Assembly: GCF_900090265.1 (NCBI RefSeq)
Contig: NZ_LT607752.1
Span: 4,588,001-4,652,000 of the forward strand
Reading direction: 5' to 3'
DNA length: 64,000 nucleotides
Source of the DNA: Micromonospora rifamycinica
Lineage (GTDB): Bacteria > Actinomycetota > Actinomycetes > Mycobacteriales > Micromonosporaceae
Numbering within the stretch: position 1 is the first letter of the stretch; every line of letters begins with the position of its first letter. Positions 7,633 to 17,126 of the stretch are shown one piece after another. A model generated the notes under the pieces. That model ran no database searches and was not told the origin of the DNA. It was given only the letters and a program-made list of their open reading frames with translations. The position numbers and the translations under genes were made by a program.

Positions 7633-10563
7633 GTGCCAGAGGAGTCGGTGTTCGTCGGCCGTGCGGACGAGCTGGGCCTTTTGCGGCGACGCTTGGCGGA
7701 GGCCGGGCGCGGCACGGCCCGGACGGTGCTGGTCGGCGGCGAGCCCGGCGTCGGCAAGAGCCGGTTGCTGAGTGAGTTCGCGCTCCAGGCGCGGGGATCC
7801 GGCGCTCACGTCCTGGCCGGCACCTGCGAGGAGCGCTTCGGCAGCCCCACGCCGTACGGGCCGCTGCTCGAAGCGCTGGAGATGTTCGGCCGGGAGCACG
7901 GTGAGGCACGCGCCGCCGAACTCGGTGGCTCGGCGTACCAGAAGTTGACAGTTTTCTTCGAGCTGGGCAGCGACTCGATGGGGGCGCCCCAGCAGGTTTT
8001 CCTCGCGGTGCGTCGGATGCTTGACGAAATTGGCTCCAAAGCGCCGGTGGTTCTTATCCTGGAAGATTTGCACTGGGCCGATCCGTCGACACTCGATCTG
8101 GTGCGGCACCTCGGTCAGGCCCGCCCGGAGGGGCGTCGACTACTGCTCGTCGGCAGTTACCGGGCCAATCCTCCGCGCGGTGAACGGCTCTGGCAGCTCT
8201 TTGCCGGCACCACGTTCCTGCGCCGTACCGAGCGGTTCGAGCTGGCCCCTTTCACCCTGGCGGAGATGCGCGAACTCCTCGCCGCCGGTGGGGCCGACCG
8301 GGTCGACCCGAAACTCGCGGCGCGCTGCCTGCGGTGGTCGGACGGGATTCCCTTCTACGCGGAGCAGCTGCTCGCCGCCGGTGCGCTGACCGGCCGGGAC
8401 GAGGACGTCGAGCTGCCGCCGGACATCCGGTCGGTGATGCTCGCCCGGCTGAGCGAGCTGAGCGAGGACGCGCTCAGGGTGCTGCGGGTGGCCGCGGTGG
8501 CCGGCCGGGCGATGAGCCGACGGCTGCTGCGCACGGTCAGCGGGCTGCCCGCCGAGACACTGCGGGACGCGCTCCAGGAGTGCTTCGACCGGCAGATGCT
8601 GGTGGCCGAGCACGAGGACGACGTGTACCGGTTCCGGCATGCGTTGATGCGGGAGGTGGTATACCAGCAGACCGTCCGGGACACCCGGGTCGACCTGCAC
8701 GTCGCGATGGCCGAGGCGTTGGCCGCCGACTCCCGGCTCTGCCTGTCCGAGGGGTCGGCGGTGGCGGAACAGGCCGGCCACTGGTACCAGGCGGGTAGCT
8801 GGCCGCAGGCGCTCGGGTCCGCCGTCCAGGCCGGGCAGATGGCGGCCCGTACCCTGGCGTTCGCCTCGGCCCAGGTGCAGTTCGAGCGTGCGTTGGGCCT
8901 GTGGCGGCAGGTCGAGGACCCGCAGACCCGGGCCGGCGTGACGCACCCGCAGCTGCTCGCCGAGGCGGCCGAGGCCGCCCGCTGGTCCGGCCACCTCGAC
9001 CGGGCGCTGGAACTGGTCGGGCGGGCGATCGACGCACCGGACCACGGGCGTGACCCGGGCCGGCTGGGTGAGCTGCACGAGCGGCGTGCCACCTATCTCT
9101 GGGAGGCCGGCAGACGCGCCGAGTACGGCGCGGCGTTCCGGCAGGCGGCCACGCTGCTGGCGGAGCGCCCGGCGTCGGCGGTGAAGGCGCGGGTGCTGGC
9201 CGGGATCGCGCTGGCGCACCTCCAGGCGGGCCACTACCAGGAGGGGCGGGACACCGCGGACGCGGCGCTCGCCCTGGCGACCGAGGTCGGGGCGACGGCC
9301 GAGCGGGGCCGGGCGCTCGGCATCTCCGGCCTCGCGCTGGGCATGCTGGGCGACCCCGAGGGCGAGCGCCGGCTGCGCCAGTCACTCGAGATCGCCCGCT
9401 CGGCCCAGCACATCGAGGACCTCCTGCGGGCGTACGCGAATCTCGGCCTGATCCTGGAGCACGCCGGACGGCTGCGCGAGTCGGCCACGGTGACCCGGGA
9501 GGGCCTGGAGGAGGCCCGCCGGCTCGACCTGGCGGGCAGCCGGCAGGGCATCCTGCTGGCCAACAACTCCAGTGCCGCGCTGGTGCTGCTCGGCGAATGG
9601 GAAGACGCCGAGAAGATCATCACCGAGGCGAGCCTGGACCGGTCCCCCGCCGAGAGCCTCTACCCGCGTCTCACGCTCGCCGAGATCAAGGTGGCGCAGG
9701 GCGCCTTCGCCCAGGCACACCAGCTGCTCGCCTCGATCGAGAACGTGGAGCACGGTGAGGATCCACGGTTCCTCGGGCCGCTGCACACCGTCCGGGCCGA
9801 GCTGGCTCTCGGTGAGGGCGACCTGGCCCGGGCCGCCGACGAGGTGAGCCGTGGCGTGGCGGCTGTCCACAAAGGAGAGAACGCCCTGGAGCTGCTGCGG
9901 TTGTTCGCGCTGGGGATGCGCTGTGCGGCCGACCGGGCGGCCACCGACCCGCGGGGCGCGAGCGCCGTCGGCGACCGGCTCGCCGGTCTGACCAAGGACG
10001 TCGTACGCCGCTCGTCGACGACGGCGGCCGGGCAACTGACGGCGGAACTCCGGCAGCTCGTCGCGCTCTGCACGGCGGAACGGCAGCGCATCGCACGGGC
10101 GGACAGCGCCCTCGGCTGGAAGCGGGTCGCCGTCGGCTGGGTCGAGCTGGACCGGCCGTACCCGGCGGCGTACGCCCGGTGGCGGCAGTCCCTCGCGGCG
10201 CTGGCCGCCGACGGGGCCGGCGACAAGACCGGCGCCCGGGAGCCGGCCCGCGACGCCTACCGGATCGCGCAGGCGCTGGGTGCCCGGCCGCTGGCGGAAC
10301 GGATCGAGGAGCTCGCCCCGAAGATCGGCCTCAGCCTGGGCGAACGACCGGTGCCGGCCCGGCTGCCGTACGGCCTGACGCCGGCCGAGTTCGGGGTGCT
10401 GCGGATGCTGTACGACGGGAAGGACGCGGCCCGGATCGCCGACGCGCGCGGCGTGAGTCCGCGGACCGTGCAGACCCAGCTCGCCAGGATCTACCGGAAG
10501 CTGGGCGTGCACAGCGCCACCGAGGCGATCGCCCTGGCCCGCCGGGAGCATTTCTTCGACTGA
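7633..10563 (+). CDS. AAA-ATPase/LuxR (LAL-type) transcriptional regulator
   Basis: Large regulator of about 976 aa. The N-terminus has the typical FVGRADEL box and a Walker A motif (GGEPGVGKS), followed by a Walker B-like strand LILEDLHWAD, so it is an AAA_16/STAND-type ATPase. The middle is a long run of TPR-like helices. The C-terminal ~60 residues (GLTPAEFGVLRML to the end) are a LuxR-type helix-turn-helix with SPRTVQTQLARIYRKLGV. I prefer the GTG at 7633, spaced behind AAGGTGG at 7621, over the in-frame GTG at 7624. It is the first gene of the plus arm and ends 28 bp before the caspase gene. It probably senses a signal in an ATP-dependent way and controls one or both arms (inference). 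Confidence 0.85.
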   Translation: MPEESVFVGRADELGLLRRRLAEAGRGTARTVLVGGEPGVGKSRLLSEFALQARGSGAHVLAGTCEERFGSPTPYGPLLEALEMFGREHGEARAAELGGSAYQKLTVFFELGSDSMGAPQQVFLAVRRMLDEIGSKAPVVLILEDLHWADPSTLDLVRHLGQARPEGRRLLLVGSYRANPPRGERLWQLFAGTTFLRRTERFELAPFTLAEMRELLAAGGADRVDPKLAARCLRWSDGIPFYAEQLLAAGALTGRDEDVELPPDIRSVMLARLSELSEDALRVLRVAAVAGRAMSRRLLRTVSGLPAETLRDALQECFDRQMLVAEHEDDVYRFRHALMREVVYQQTVRDTRVDLHVAMAEALAADSRLCLSEGSAVAEQAGHWYQAGSWPQALGSAVQAGQMAARTLAFASAQVQFERALGLWRQVEDPQTRAGVTHPQLLAEAAEAARWSGHLDRALELVGRAIDAPDHGRDPGRLGELHERRATYLWEAGRRAEYGAAFRQAATLLAERPASAVKARVLAGIALAHLQAGHYQEGRDTADAALALATEVGATAERGRALGISGLALGMLGDPEGERRLRQSLEIARSAQHIEDLLRAYANLGLILEHAGRLRESATVTREGLEEARRLDLAGSRQGILLANNSSAALVLLGEWEDAEKIITEASLDRSPAESLYPRLTLAEIKVAQGAFAQAHQLLASIENVEHGEDPRFLGPLHTVRAELALGEGDLARAADEVSRGVAAVHKGENALELLRLFALGMRCAADRAATDPRGASAVGDRLAGLTKDVVRRSSTTAAGQLTAELRQLVALCTAERQRIARADSALGWKRVAVGWVELDRPYPAAYARWRQSLAALAADGAGDKTGAREPARDAYRIAQALGARPLAERIEELAPKIGLSLGERPVPARLPYGLTPAEFGVLRMLYDGKDAARIADARGVSPRTVQTQLARIYRKLGVHSATEAIALARREHFFD

Positions 10564-10591
10564 GCACCGCACCTGTCCGTCAGTGCCGGGC

Positions 10592-13117
10592 ATGACGCGG
10601 AGAGCCCTCCTGATCGGTGCGCAGACCAACGGACTGGCCGGTGTCCTCAACGACGTCGAGGCGATGGCGCAGGCCCTGGAGCCACGGGACTTCACCGTGC
10701 AGCGGCTGGTGACGCCGTACGCCACCCGGGCGGGGATCCTCGACGCGTACGACAAGCTCGTCGCCGACGCCGGCCCGGACGACGCCCTCGTCGTGTACTA
10801 CAGCGGCCACGGTGGCCGGCTGGTGGTGCCGGACGGTCGGGACCTGCAGTTCATCGTGCCGGACGACTACACCGACTCGGACGACGAGGACTTCCGCGGC
10901 ATCACCGACGTGGAGCTTTCGGTGCTGCTCGCCCGGCTGACCGACCACACCCCGAACGTCACCGTCGTGCTCGACTGCTGCCACGCCGCGCACATGTCCC
11001 GCAACCCCGGTCACCGGGTGAAGGCGCTGCTGCGGACGGCGACGTCCCGCTGGACGCCGACGTACGAGGGCGTCGAGCGGCACGTCCAGGCGCTGGTCGC
11101 CGACGGGTTGCCGGTCGACCGCCGGCACCCGGTCGGCAACCCGCACGCGGTGCGGGTGGTCGCCTGCGCGCCGTCGGAGTCGGCGTGGGAGACCGCCAAC
11201 CGCGACGGTACGCAGATGGGCCTGTTCACCGACGCGCTGGCCCGGGCGCTCGGCGAGGCACAGGGGCAGCGGGTCACCTGGTCCACGCTGCTGGACACGG
11301 TCCGGCGTCGGGTGCAGACGTTCGCGTCCGTCCAGCGACCCGAGGTGGAGGGGCCGTCCGGACGCCAGCCGTTCGAGACCACCGAACTGGACGTGCTCGA
11401 CGCGCTGCCGGTCTCGGTCGAGGGAGCGGACCGGATCCACCTGCTGGGTGCGCCACTGCTCGGCGTCGAGGTGGGCGACGATTTCGCCATCATGCCGGGT
11501 GGCGCGGCCGGACCGGGCGACGGGCCGGCGGTCGGCACCGCCACCGTCGAGGGTCTGCTGCCCACCGTCGCGCTCGCCCGGCTGCGGCCCGCCGACCCCG
11601 GACGGCCGGTGCCCGCCGACGCCCGTGGCTACCGCACCCGCGCCGCCGCGCCCGCCATGCCGGTGCGCCTGCCGGTCGACCACCCGGCGGGTGCGCTGCT
11701 GCGCGCCGCCGTGGCCGCGCGGGCGATGCTGCGACCGGCCGACCCCGACACGGTGGCCCCGGTCGAGGTCGTCGTCGACGCGCGGGGCCGGCTGGCGGTA
11801 CGGGACGACGCCGGGCCGCTGCACCCGCCCTACCCGGCCACGGCGGCGGGCATCGACGCGGTCGTCGCCAACCTGCAACGGATCGCCCAGGCCACCGCGC
11901 TGCGCCGGCTGGCCGGTGACCCGGACCGGCCGCTGCCGCACGCGGTACGGATCGAGTGGGGCCGGGTGCGCGACGGGCGGGAGGAGCCTCTTCCGCTCTC
12001 CGGCGGGCTGCTCTTCGCGTACCCGGCCGAGCGCATCTACTTCCGGGTGCACAACGAGGGCGACGACCCGGTGTACGTGTCCCTGCTCGACATCGGCGTC
12101 TCGTCCCGGGTGTCGGTGCTCACCCACTCCGACCCGGGTGGCGTCCGGCTCGCCCCGGGCCGGTCCTACACCTACGGCTGGCACGAGGACCTCCAGCGAC
12201 TCACCGGGGTCGACCTGACCTGGCCGGAGGGGATCGAGACCGCCACCGCGCGACCCGAGACGGTGCTGGCGCTGATCAGCGACGGGCCGGTGGACACCTC
12301 GGTGCTGCGGCAGCACGGCGTCCGCGACGGTGGCTCCGGCACCCCGGCCACCGTCCGGTTCGGGCTGGCGGGCCTGCTGTCGCAGATCGCCACCGGCGGG
12401 TACCGCGAGGTCGGCGACGCCCCCGCCACCCGGGTCCGGTACGCCGTCGCGCCGATCGACTTCATGGTGAGCCCGACCCCTCCGCCGACCGCCGAGCGGG
12501 CGACCTTCCTGGTCGACGACCGGCCGGAGCAACCGGTCCGGCTGCTCGCCCCGCGCGGCGCGACGCCGACCAGGGTCGCCGTCCGCATCGCCGACCTGGT
12601 GGTGCACCGCAACCGGGCGTTCGGCGACGCCGACATCCGGGTCGACACGCTCGTGCTCACCGGCGGCCCCGGCGACCGACCGGTGCACTGGACGCGGACC
12701 CTGCGGTTCAGCAACATCCGCGACCACGAACGGCTGCCGCTGGAGAACGTGCTGATCTACCACGGGCCGGCGGTGGACTTCCTGGACGTCGCGGTCTGGG
12801 TCACCCGGGACACCACCGGCAGCCGCGACCTGAGCGCGTTGCTGGCGGACAGGCTTACCAGCCCGGCCGTGCAGTCCGCCGGTGTCCAGGTGGCCGGGCT
12901 GGCGATGGCCGCACCGCAGGCCGCCGTCGCCGTCGCCGTGCTGGGCGCGGCCGCGGTCCTGGTGAACACGGCGTACGAGCTGCTGACCGACCTGGTCGGG
13001 CCGAGCATCGGGCTGTACCGCACCTCGCTGCTGGCCCAGGAGCGGTTCGGGATCGGCCGGCACGAGCGGCACCCGCAGGACTTCTCCTTCACCTACTCGG
13101 TCGACGGGGTCCGCTGA
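10592..13117 (+). CDS. Caspase-family (peptidase C14) protein with C-terminal hydrophobic segment
   Basis: 841 aa from the ATG at 10592 (an in-frame GTG at 10583 would add three residues). The N-terminal ~230 residues are a metacaspase/C14 p20 domain: RRALLIGAQTNGL, then VVYYSGHGG with the catalytic His and VVLDCCHAAHMS with the catalytic Cys. The middle (about 470-580, around VSLLDIGVSSRVSVLTH) resembles the DUF4384-type beta domain seen in other bacterial caspases. Near residues 765-800 lies a long hydrophobic, Ala/Val-rich stretch (VAVAVLGAAAVLVNTAYELL) that could insert into a membrane. This gives a protease next to a possible membrane-active module. It sits in the CHAT locus as the second peptidase type. 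The effector role is inferred. Confidence 0.85.
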   Translation: MTRRALLIGAQTNGLAGVLNDVEAMAQALEPRDFTVQRLVTPYATRAGILDAYDKLVADAGPDDALVVYYSGHGGRLVVPDGRDLQFIVPDDYTDSDDEDFRGITDVELSVLLARLTDHTPNVTVVLDCCHAAHMSRNPGHRVKALLRTATSRWTPTYEGVERHVQALVADGLPVDRRHPVGNPHAVRVVACAPSESAWETANRDGTQMGLFTDALARALGEAQGQRVTWSTLLDTVRRRVQTFASVQRPEVEGPSGRQPFETTELDVLDALPVSVEGADRIHLLGAPLLGVEVGDDFAIMPGGAAGPGDGPAVGTATVEGLLPTVALARLRPADPGRPVPADARGYRTRAAAPAMPVRLPVDHPAGALLRAAVAARAMLRPADPDTVAPVEVVVDARGRLAVRDDAGPLHPPYPATAAGIDAVVANLQRIAQATALRRLAGDPDRPLPHAVRIEWGRVRDGREEPLPLSGGLLFAYPAERIYFRVHNEGDDPVYVSLLDIGVSSRVSVLTHSDPGGVRLAPGRSYTYGWHEDLQRLTGVDLTWPEGIETATARPETVLALISDGPVDTSVLRQHGVRDGGSGTPATVRFGLAGLLSQIATGGYREVGDAPATRVRYAVAPIDFMVSPTPPPTAERATFLVDDRPEQPVRLLAPRGATPTRVAVRIADLVVHRNRAFGDADIRVDTLVLTGGPGDRPVHWTRTLRFSNIRDHERLPLENVLIYHGPAVDFLDVAVWVTRDTTGSRDLSALLADRLTSPAVQSAGVQVAGLAMAAPQAAVAVAVLGAAAVLVNTAYELLTDLVGPSIGLYRTSLLAQERFGIGRHERHPQDFSFTYSVDGVR

Positions 13118-13178
13118 CCCCCCCGACCGCCCACGACCACCCCGTCCACCGACCGCTATCACGCAGAGGAGTACGCGC

Positions 13179-13406
13179 ATGGCCAAGAAACTCGTCATCG
13201 GGCACGAGGAATGGACGATCCCGGACGCCACCGCGGAGGCCATCGCCCTGCAGGTGCAGGACGCGATGCTCAACGGCAGGTCCGTCGCGCTGGAGCTGAA
13301 CGACGCCGACGGCCGCGCCGTCACCGTCTTCCTCAACGGCACGGCCACCTCCAGCGTGGTGCTCGACCTGGACCGCGGGCCGCGTCCGCCCAGCGAGATG
13401 TCCTGA
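13179..13406 (+). CDS. Small conserved-looking protein downstream of caspase
   Basis: 75-aa acidic protein starting MAKKLVIGHEEWTIPDATAE, from the ATG at 13179 behind a GAGGAG ribosome binding site. It alternates short strands and one helix (AEAIALQVQDAMLNG, VALELNDADGRAVTVFLNG), so a small alpha/beta fold is likely. No signal peptide and no Cys. I do not recognise the family. It lies 61 bp after the caspase and is closed by a strong hairpin terminator, so it belongs to the regulator-caspase transcript. It could be a caspase substrate, inhibitor or adaptor; the sequence does not decide. Confidence 0.65.
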   Translation: MAKKLVIGHEEWTIPDATAEAIALQVQDAMLNGRSVALELNDADGRAVTVFLNGTATSSVVLDLDRGPRPPSEMS

Positions 13407-13466
13407 CCGGACACCGCGTCGACCGGGCCTGCCGGCCGGACGCCGGACAGTCCTGACCGGACGGTG

Positions 13467-13500
13467 ACGGGCCGGGTTCCCGAACGGGAACCCGGCCCGT
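13467..13500. terminator. Strong hairpin terminator
   Basis: A perfect 16-bp inverted repeat: ACGGGCCGGGTTCCCG at 13467-13482 and its complement at 13485-13500, separated by AA. It follows the 75-aa gene by 60 bp. There is no U-tract, as is common in high-GC actinomycetes. It probably separates the regulator-caspase transcript from the second CHAT unit. Confidence 0.7.
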
Positions 13501-13642
13501 ACGTATCCGCCGTGCCCCGTACGTATTTCGCGGTATCTCCTCCGGCGCACCTCGGCCGGCCGGCTCCCGGCCCCGACGATCGGTGCACATCGGGTCGGTG
13601 CGCAGCCGATCGACGCACCCGTCGAGGTACGGAGGATCTCCC

Positions 13643-14677
13643 GTGGCCGGTACCAGGAAGCAGCAGCACTCCGCAGCGGACACCGTTCGGGAACTGGCCC
13701 GGCAGGGGCTGCTCGCCCGGCACTTCCGGGAAGCGTCGGTCGAGGAGGGACGGTGGCTGCGGGCCGGCGCGGTCGAGATCGTCTGGCCGCTGGTCTACCT
13801 GCGGGTGACCCGGCCGGTCGAGCACAGGCGCGGCCACCACCACTGCGCCGGCGGGCTGCACCGGCTGGAGCCCGACTGCCTGGACCGCTTCCACGACGAC
13901 GTCGAGGCGGTGGTCGACGACCTCCTCGTCCGGGCGGATCGGCCGATCACGAACCTGGAGGGCTGGCTCACCGTGCAGCTGCCCCGGGCCACCGTGGACG
14001 GCCACCGCCGTCGCCGGGGGCGGCGCGGCGCGGCGCAGCGGCCCCGGGTGCCGAACTGGCTGGCCGACGCGCTCGAGCGGGACACCTGGCTGGTCGAGCT
14101 GGCCAAGTCGGTCCTCGACTGGGTCGGCGTGGAGGCGACGGTCAGCGGCGGACTCTGGCCGCTGACCGCCTGGACTGAGCGGCGGATCGTCGTCACCGGG
14201 GACCACACCGTCGGTGAGGCGGTGGTCGCGGCCGAGGTCGAACTCGTCCTGACCGCGATGCGGCGTCGCACCCCCTGGTACGAGCGGAACGTGGAACGAC
14301 CGCTGGGCCACAAGCAGGCGCCGGTCCACTCCCCGGTGGGCGACCCGTCCGGTGGGTACGCCGAACCGGAACCGCTCGCCCTGGTGCCCCGGCACGAGGT
14401 CGACGACACGCTGCTGCTGGCGCTGGCCGACCGGGCGATCACCCTGATGGAACGTCGGGTGGCGGCCGGGGAGGAGATCCACAAGGTGGTCGCCGACGTG
14501 TTGGGCGTGGTGTTCGGGACGCTTCCGGCGTCATCCGACCTGGACCGCGAGCCGGGGCACGACCCGGTGGACGCCGAGCAGGTCGCCGCCCTGGTCGGCG
14601 ATCCGGCCCGGCTGGCCCGGATCGTCGCGACCGTCGTAGAGCTGCTGGGCCGCCGGAACCGTCCGTCAGGACGGTAG
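13643..14677 (+). CDS. Hypothetical protein opening the second CHAT unit
   Basis: 344 aa from a GTG at 13643, chosen because GGAGGA lies 6-8 bp upstream; a longer frame to 13583 lacks a ribosome binding site. Not recognised with certainty. Residues ~60-130 contain an Arg-rich segment preceded by DVEAVVDDLLVRADRPITNLEGW and PRATVDGHRRRRG, which loosely recalls the helical region 2 of sigma-70-like proteins, but I would not call it a sigma factor. The rest is helical and ends in a basic tail (LLGRRNRPSGR). It is 28 bp upstream of the active CHAT gene and so probably co-transcribed. It may be a nucleic-acid-binding or regulatory component. Confidence 0.65.
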   Translation: MAGTRKQQHSAADTVRELARQGLLARHFREASVEEGRWLRAGAVEIVWPLVYLRVTRPVEHRRGHHHCAGGLHRLEPDCLDRFHDDVEAVVDDLLVRADRPITNLEGWLTVQLPRATVDGHRRRRGRRGAAQRPRVPNWLADALERDTWLVELAKSVLDWVGVEATVSGGLWPLTAWTERRIVVTGDHTVGEAVVAAEVELVLTAMRRRTPWYERNVERPLGHKQAPVHSPVGDPSGGYAEPEPLALVPRHEVDDTLLLALADRAITLMERRVAAGEEIHKVVADVLGVVFGTLPASSDLDREPGHDPVDAEQVAALVGDPARLARIVATVVELLGRRNRPSGR

Positions 14678-14705
14678 GAGTCGGAACGAGGGAAGGGACG
14701 CACGG

Positions 14706-17105
14706 ATGGGACAGCCGGACAGCTCGCCGCCCGGCCGCCGGGCGGCCCTGGCCCGGATCGCCGCCATCCAGCAGGCGGCGCTCGACTGGACCGTGACCGA
14801 CGTCCCCGGTGCGCTGGCCGAGCTGGACCGGCTGGCCGGGGAGTTCGCCGACGACCGGCAGGTCCGGGCGCTGGCCGAGGTCACGGCATCGGCGCTGGGG
14901 CTCCTCCGCGCCTCCCCGATGCTCGATCCCGGCCGGATGCGCGCGGCCCTGGCGAACCTCGACGACCTGACCGAGGCGGTGCCGAGCGCGGCACCGGCGG
15001 CCGAGCCGATGCTCGCGCTGATGCCGGATCTCCTCCGGGCGGCACAGGCCCATCAGGAGGGCGACACCGGGACCGCGCGGTCGCTGTTCGCCGCGTTGCG
15101 GGTCCGCGTCGACGAGTTGCCGCCGGGCGACCCGCTGGGTACGGCGCTGGCCGACGTCGCGCCGCTGCTCGACGCGCTCTACGCCGGCATGGCCGACACA
15201 GAGGCGCAGTTCCCGGACCCCGGGCCGGACGCGTCCGACACGGTCCGCGCGCTGCACCTGATGGTCCGGGGTGGCCTGGCGATGCGCCCCGACGACGCGG
15301 CGGACCCGGAGCGGGTGGAGGCCGGGCTCGACGATCTCCGGGCGGTCGTCGCATCGCTGCCCGGACACCACCCGTACCGGGTCATGTGCCTGGCCTCGCT
15401 CGGGCTCGGGCTGGCCCGTCGTGCGGAGATGCGCGGGACGCTGGCCGACGTGGACGAGGCGATCACCGTGCTGGAGGAGGCGCGCACGCTGGCCGGTGAC
15501 GCGACCCATCCGCAATGGTCGTTCGTCAACGCACTCCTCACCATGCTGCTCCGCCGGCGTGGGCGGGAGCCGCTGGCCCGGCGGGCCGCCCTCGAAGGGC
15601 TCCGCGGCTACGCCTGGCAGGTGTTGCGGCAGCCGGAGCCGGCCGCCGCCCGCGCCGCCGCCCGGGAGGCGGTCGAGGCGGCCGTCGGCATCGCCAACGG
15701 CTGTCTGGCCAACCACCAGCCCGCGGACGCGCTCCGGGCGCTGGACGCCGGGCGCGGTCTGCTGCTCTTCGCCACGACGGCGTGGCGCGACCCGTACACC
15801 CGGCTCGTCGAGGCCGGGGACCGGGACCTGGCCGACGAGTGGCGGGCCACGGAACGCCCCTCGCCCCGGCTGCGCGAGCGGGTCCTGGCGGTGCTGACCC
15901 GGGACTCCGGCCTGCTCGACCCGCCCGACCTCGCCGAGATCCGGGACGCGCTGCGCCGGCTGGCGGTGGACGCGCTGGTCTATCTGGTGCCCGCCACCGC
16001 GTCGTCGCCGGGCTGGGCGGTGATCGCCCCGGTCGAGGGGCCGCCGCGGTACCTGGCGCTGTCCCTGCTCTCCGTCGGTGCCGGCACGGACGTCGAGCGG
16101 TACCTGACCGCCCTGGCCGCCCGGGAGCCCCGTGAGGTCGGGTCGATCGACCCGGACGTCCTCACCGACCGGCTCGACGCGCTCTGCACCTGGGCCTGGA
16201 AGGCCGCGATGGGGCCGGTGGTCGGGCCGTACCTCGACGCGGGGCGCGTTCCGCGGCTCGTGCTCGTCCCGATGGGTGACCTGGCCCGGGTGCCGTGGCA
16301 GGCGGCCCGCGCCCCCGACGGGACGTACCTGGTGCAGCGGGTCGCCCTCTCCCAGGCCGCGTCGGCCCGGATGCTCTGCGACACCGCCACTGCCGAGCGG
16401 GCGCCGACGGCCCGGACCGGGCTGGTGCTGGCCGACCCGGACACCGGCGACCGGGCGGGCGGTCTGCGTTCGGCACGGCTGGAGGCGTACGGCATCCACC
16501 AGGTGTTCTATCCCGGCGCCACCTACGTCGGCCGGCGGCCGGACGGCAGCGTCAGCCCCTCCGGCGCGGGCAGCCCCGACGACGTCCGGTCCTGGCTGCG
16601 CGCCGACGGCACCCCGGCCGGCAGCCTGTTGCACCTCGCCTCGCACGGTGTGATGGAGACGGCCCCCGCCACCGCCTCGTCGCGGCTGCTGCTGGCCGGC
16701 GGTGACCTGACCGCGGACGAGCTGGTCGAGGTCATGGCCGGGGCCGACCGGCGGCCCGTCGGGCTGGTGGTGCTCGCGGCCTGTCACACCGGCCGGTCGG
16801 TCCACGGCTACGACGAGGCCTACAGCCTCGGCACGATGTTCCTGGCGGCGGGCGCCCGATCGGTGCTGTCCACCCAGTGGAGCGTCCCGGACGGCGAGAC
16901 CTCCCTGCTGATGTACATGTTCCACCACTTCCTGGTGGCCGAGCGGCACCCGCCCGGGGACGCGCTGCGCCGGGCGCAGATGTGGATGCTCGACGACCAG
17001 CGACGACCACCCCGGCACATGCCGCCCGCGCTGCGCCGGATGCTCGACGACACCGATCCCGTACGGGTGGTGGCCTGGGCCGGATTCACCCACTGGGGAC
17101 AGTGA
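14706..17105 (+). CDS. CHAT-domain protease (second copy)
   Basis: 799-aa protein from the ATG at 14706 with a GAAGGGA ribosome binding site. Helical repeats fill the N-terminal ~450 residues. The CHAT domain has both catalytic residues: His647 in LLHLASHGV and Cys693 in VVLAACHTG, followed by AYSLGTMFLAAGARSVLSTQW. The C-terminal stretch is clearly paralogous to the protein at 3995-6913 (shared FHHFL, DALRRAQ.WMLD, VVAWAGF.HWGQ) but is shorter by ~170 residues at the N-terminal side. It is followed after 21 bp by the dyad-less CHAT gene, repeating the order of the first arm. Predicted cytoplasmic cysteine protease; substrate unknown. Confidence 0.9.
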   Translation: MGQPDSSPPGRRAALARIAAIQQAALDWTVTDVPGALAELDRLAGEFADDRQVRALAEVTASALGLLRASPMLDPGRMRAALANLDDLTEAVPSAAPAAEPMLALMPDLLRAAQAHQEGDTGTARSLFAALRVRVDELPPGDPLGTALADVAPLLDALYAGMADTEAQFPDPGPDASDTVRALHLMVRGGLAMRPDDAADPERVEAGLDDLRAVVASLPGHHPYRVMCLASLGLGLARRAEMRGTLADVDEAITVLEEARTLAGDATHPQWSFVNALLTMLLRRRGREPLARRAALEGLRGYAWQVLRQPEPAAARAAAREAVEAAVGIANGCLANHQPADALRALDAGRGLLLFATTAWRDPYTRLVEAGDRDLADEWRATERPSPRLRERVLAVLTRDSGLLDPPDLAEIRDALRRLAVDALVYLVPATASSPGWAVIAPVEGPPRYLALSLLSVGAGTDVERYLTALAAREPREVGSIDPDVLTDRLDALCTWAWKAAMGPVVGPYLDAGRVPRLVLVPMGDLARVPWQAARAPDGTYLVQRVALSQAASARMLCDTATAERAPTARTGLVLADPDTGDRAGGLRSARLEAYGIHQVFYPGATYVGRRPDGSVSPSGAGSPDDVRSWLRADGTPAGSLLHLASHGVMETAPATASSRLLLAGGDLTADELVEVMAGADRRPVGLVVLAACHTGRSVHGYDEAYSLGTMFLAAGARSVLSTQWSVPDGETSLLMYMFHHFLVAERHPPGDALRRAQMWMLDDQRRPPRHMPPALRRMLDDTDPVRVVAWAGFTHWGQ

Positions 17106-17126
17106 CCGACCGAGAGGTGCAATGCC

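Noticed and set aside
10580..14482. 1300-aa open frame on the minus strand
   Set aside because: Runs antisense through the caspase, the 75-aa gene and the 344-aa gene; low-complexity Arg/Gly/Gln-rich product typical of high-GC shadows.
13643..14677. Sigma-70 factor
   Set aside because: Only a loose resemblance to region 2 and no region 4 helix-turn-helix.
14439..17093. 884-aa open frame on the minus strand
   Set aside because: Antisense to the second active CHAT gene, no recognisable domain.
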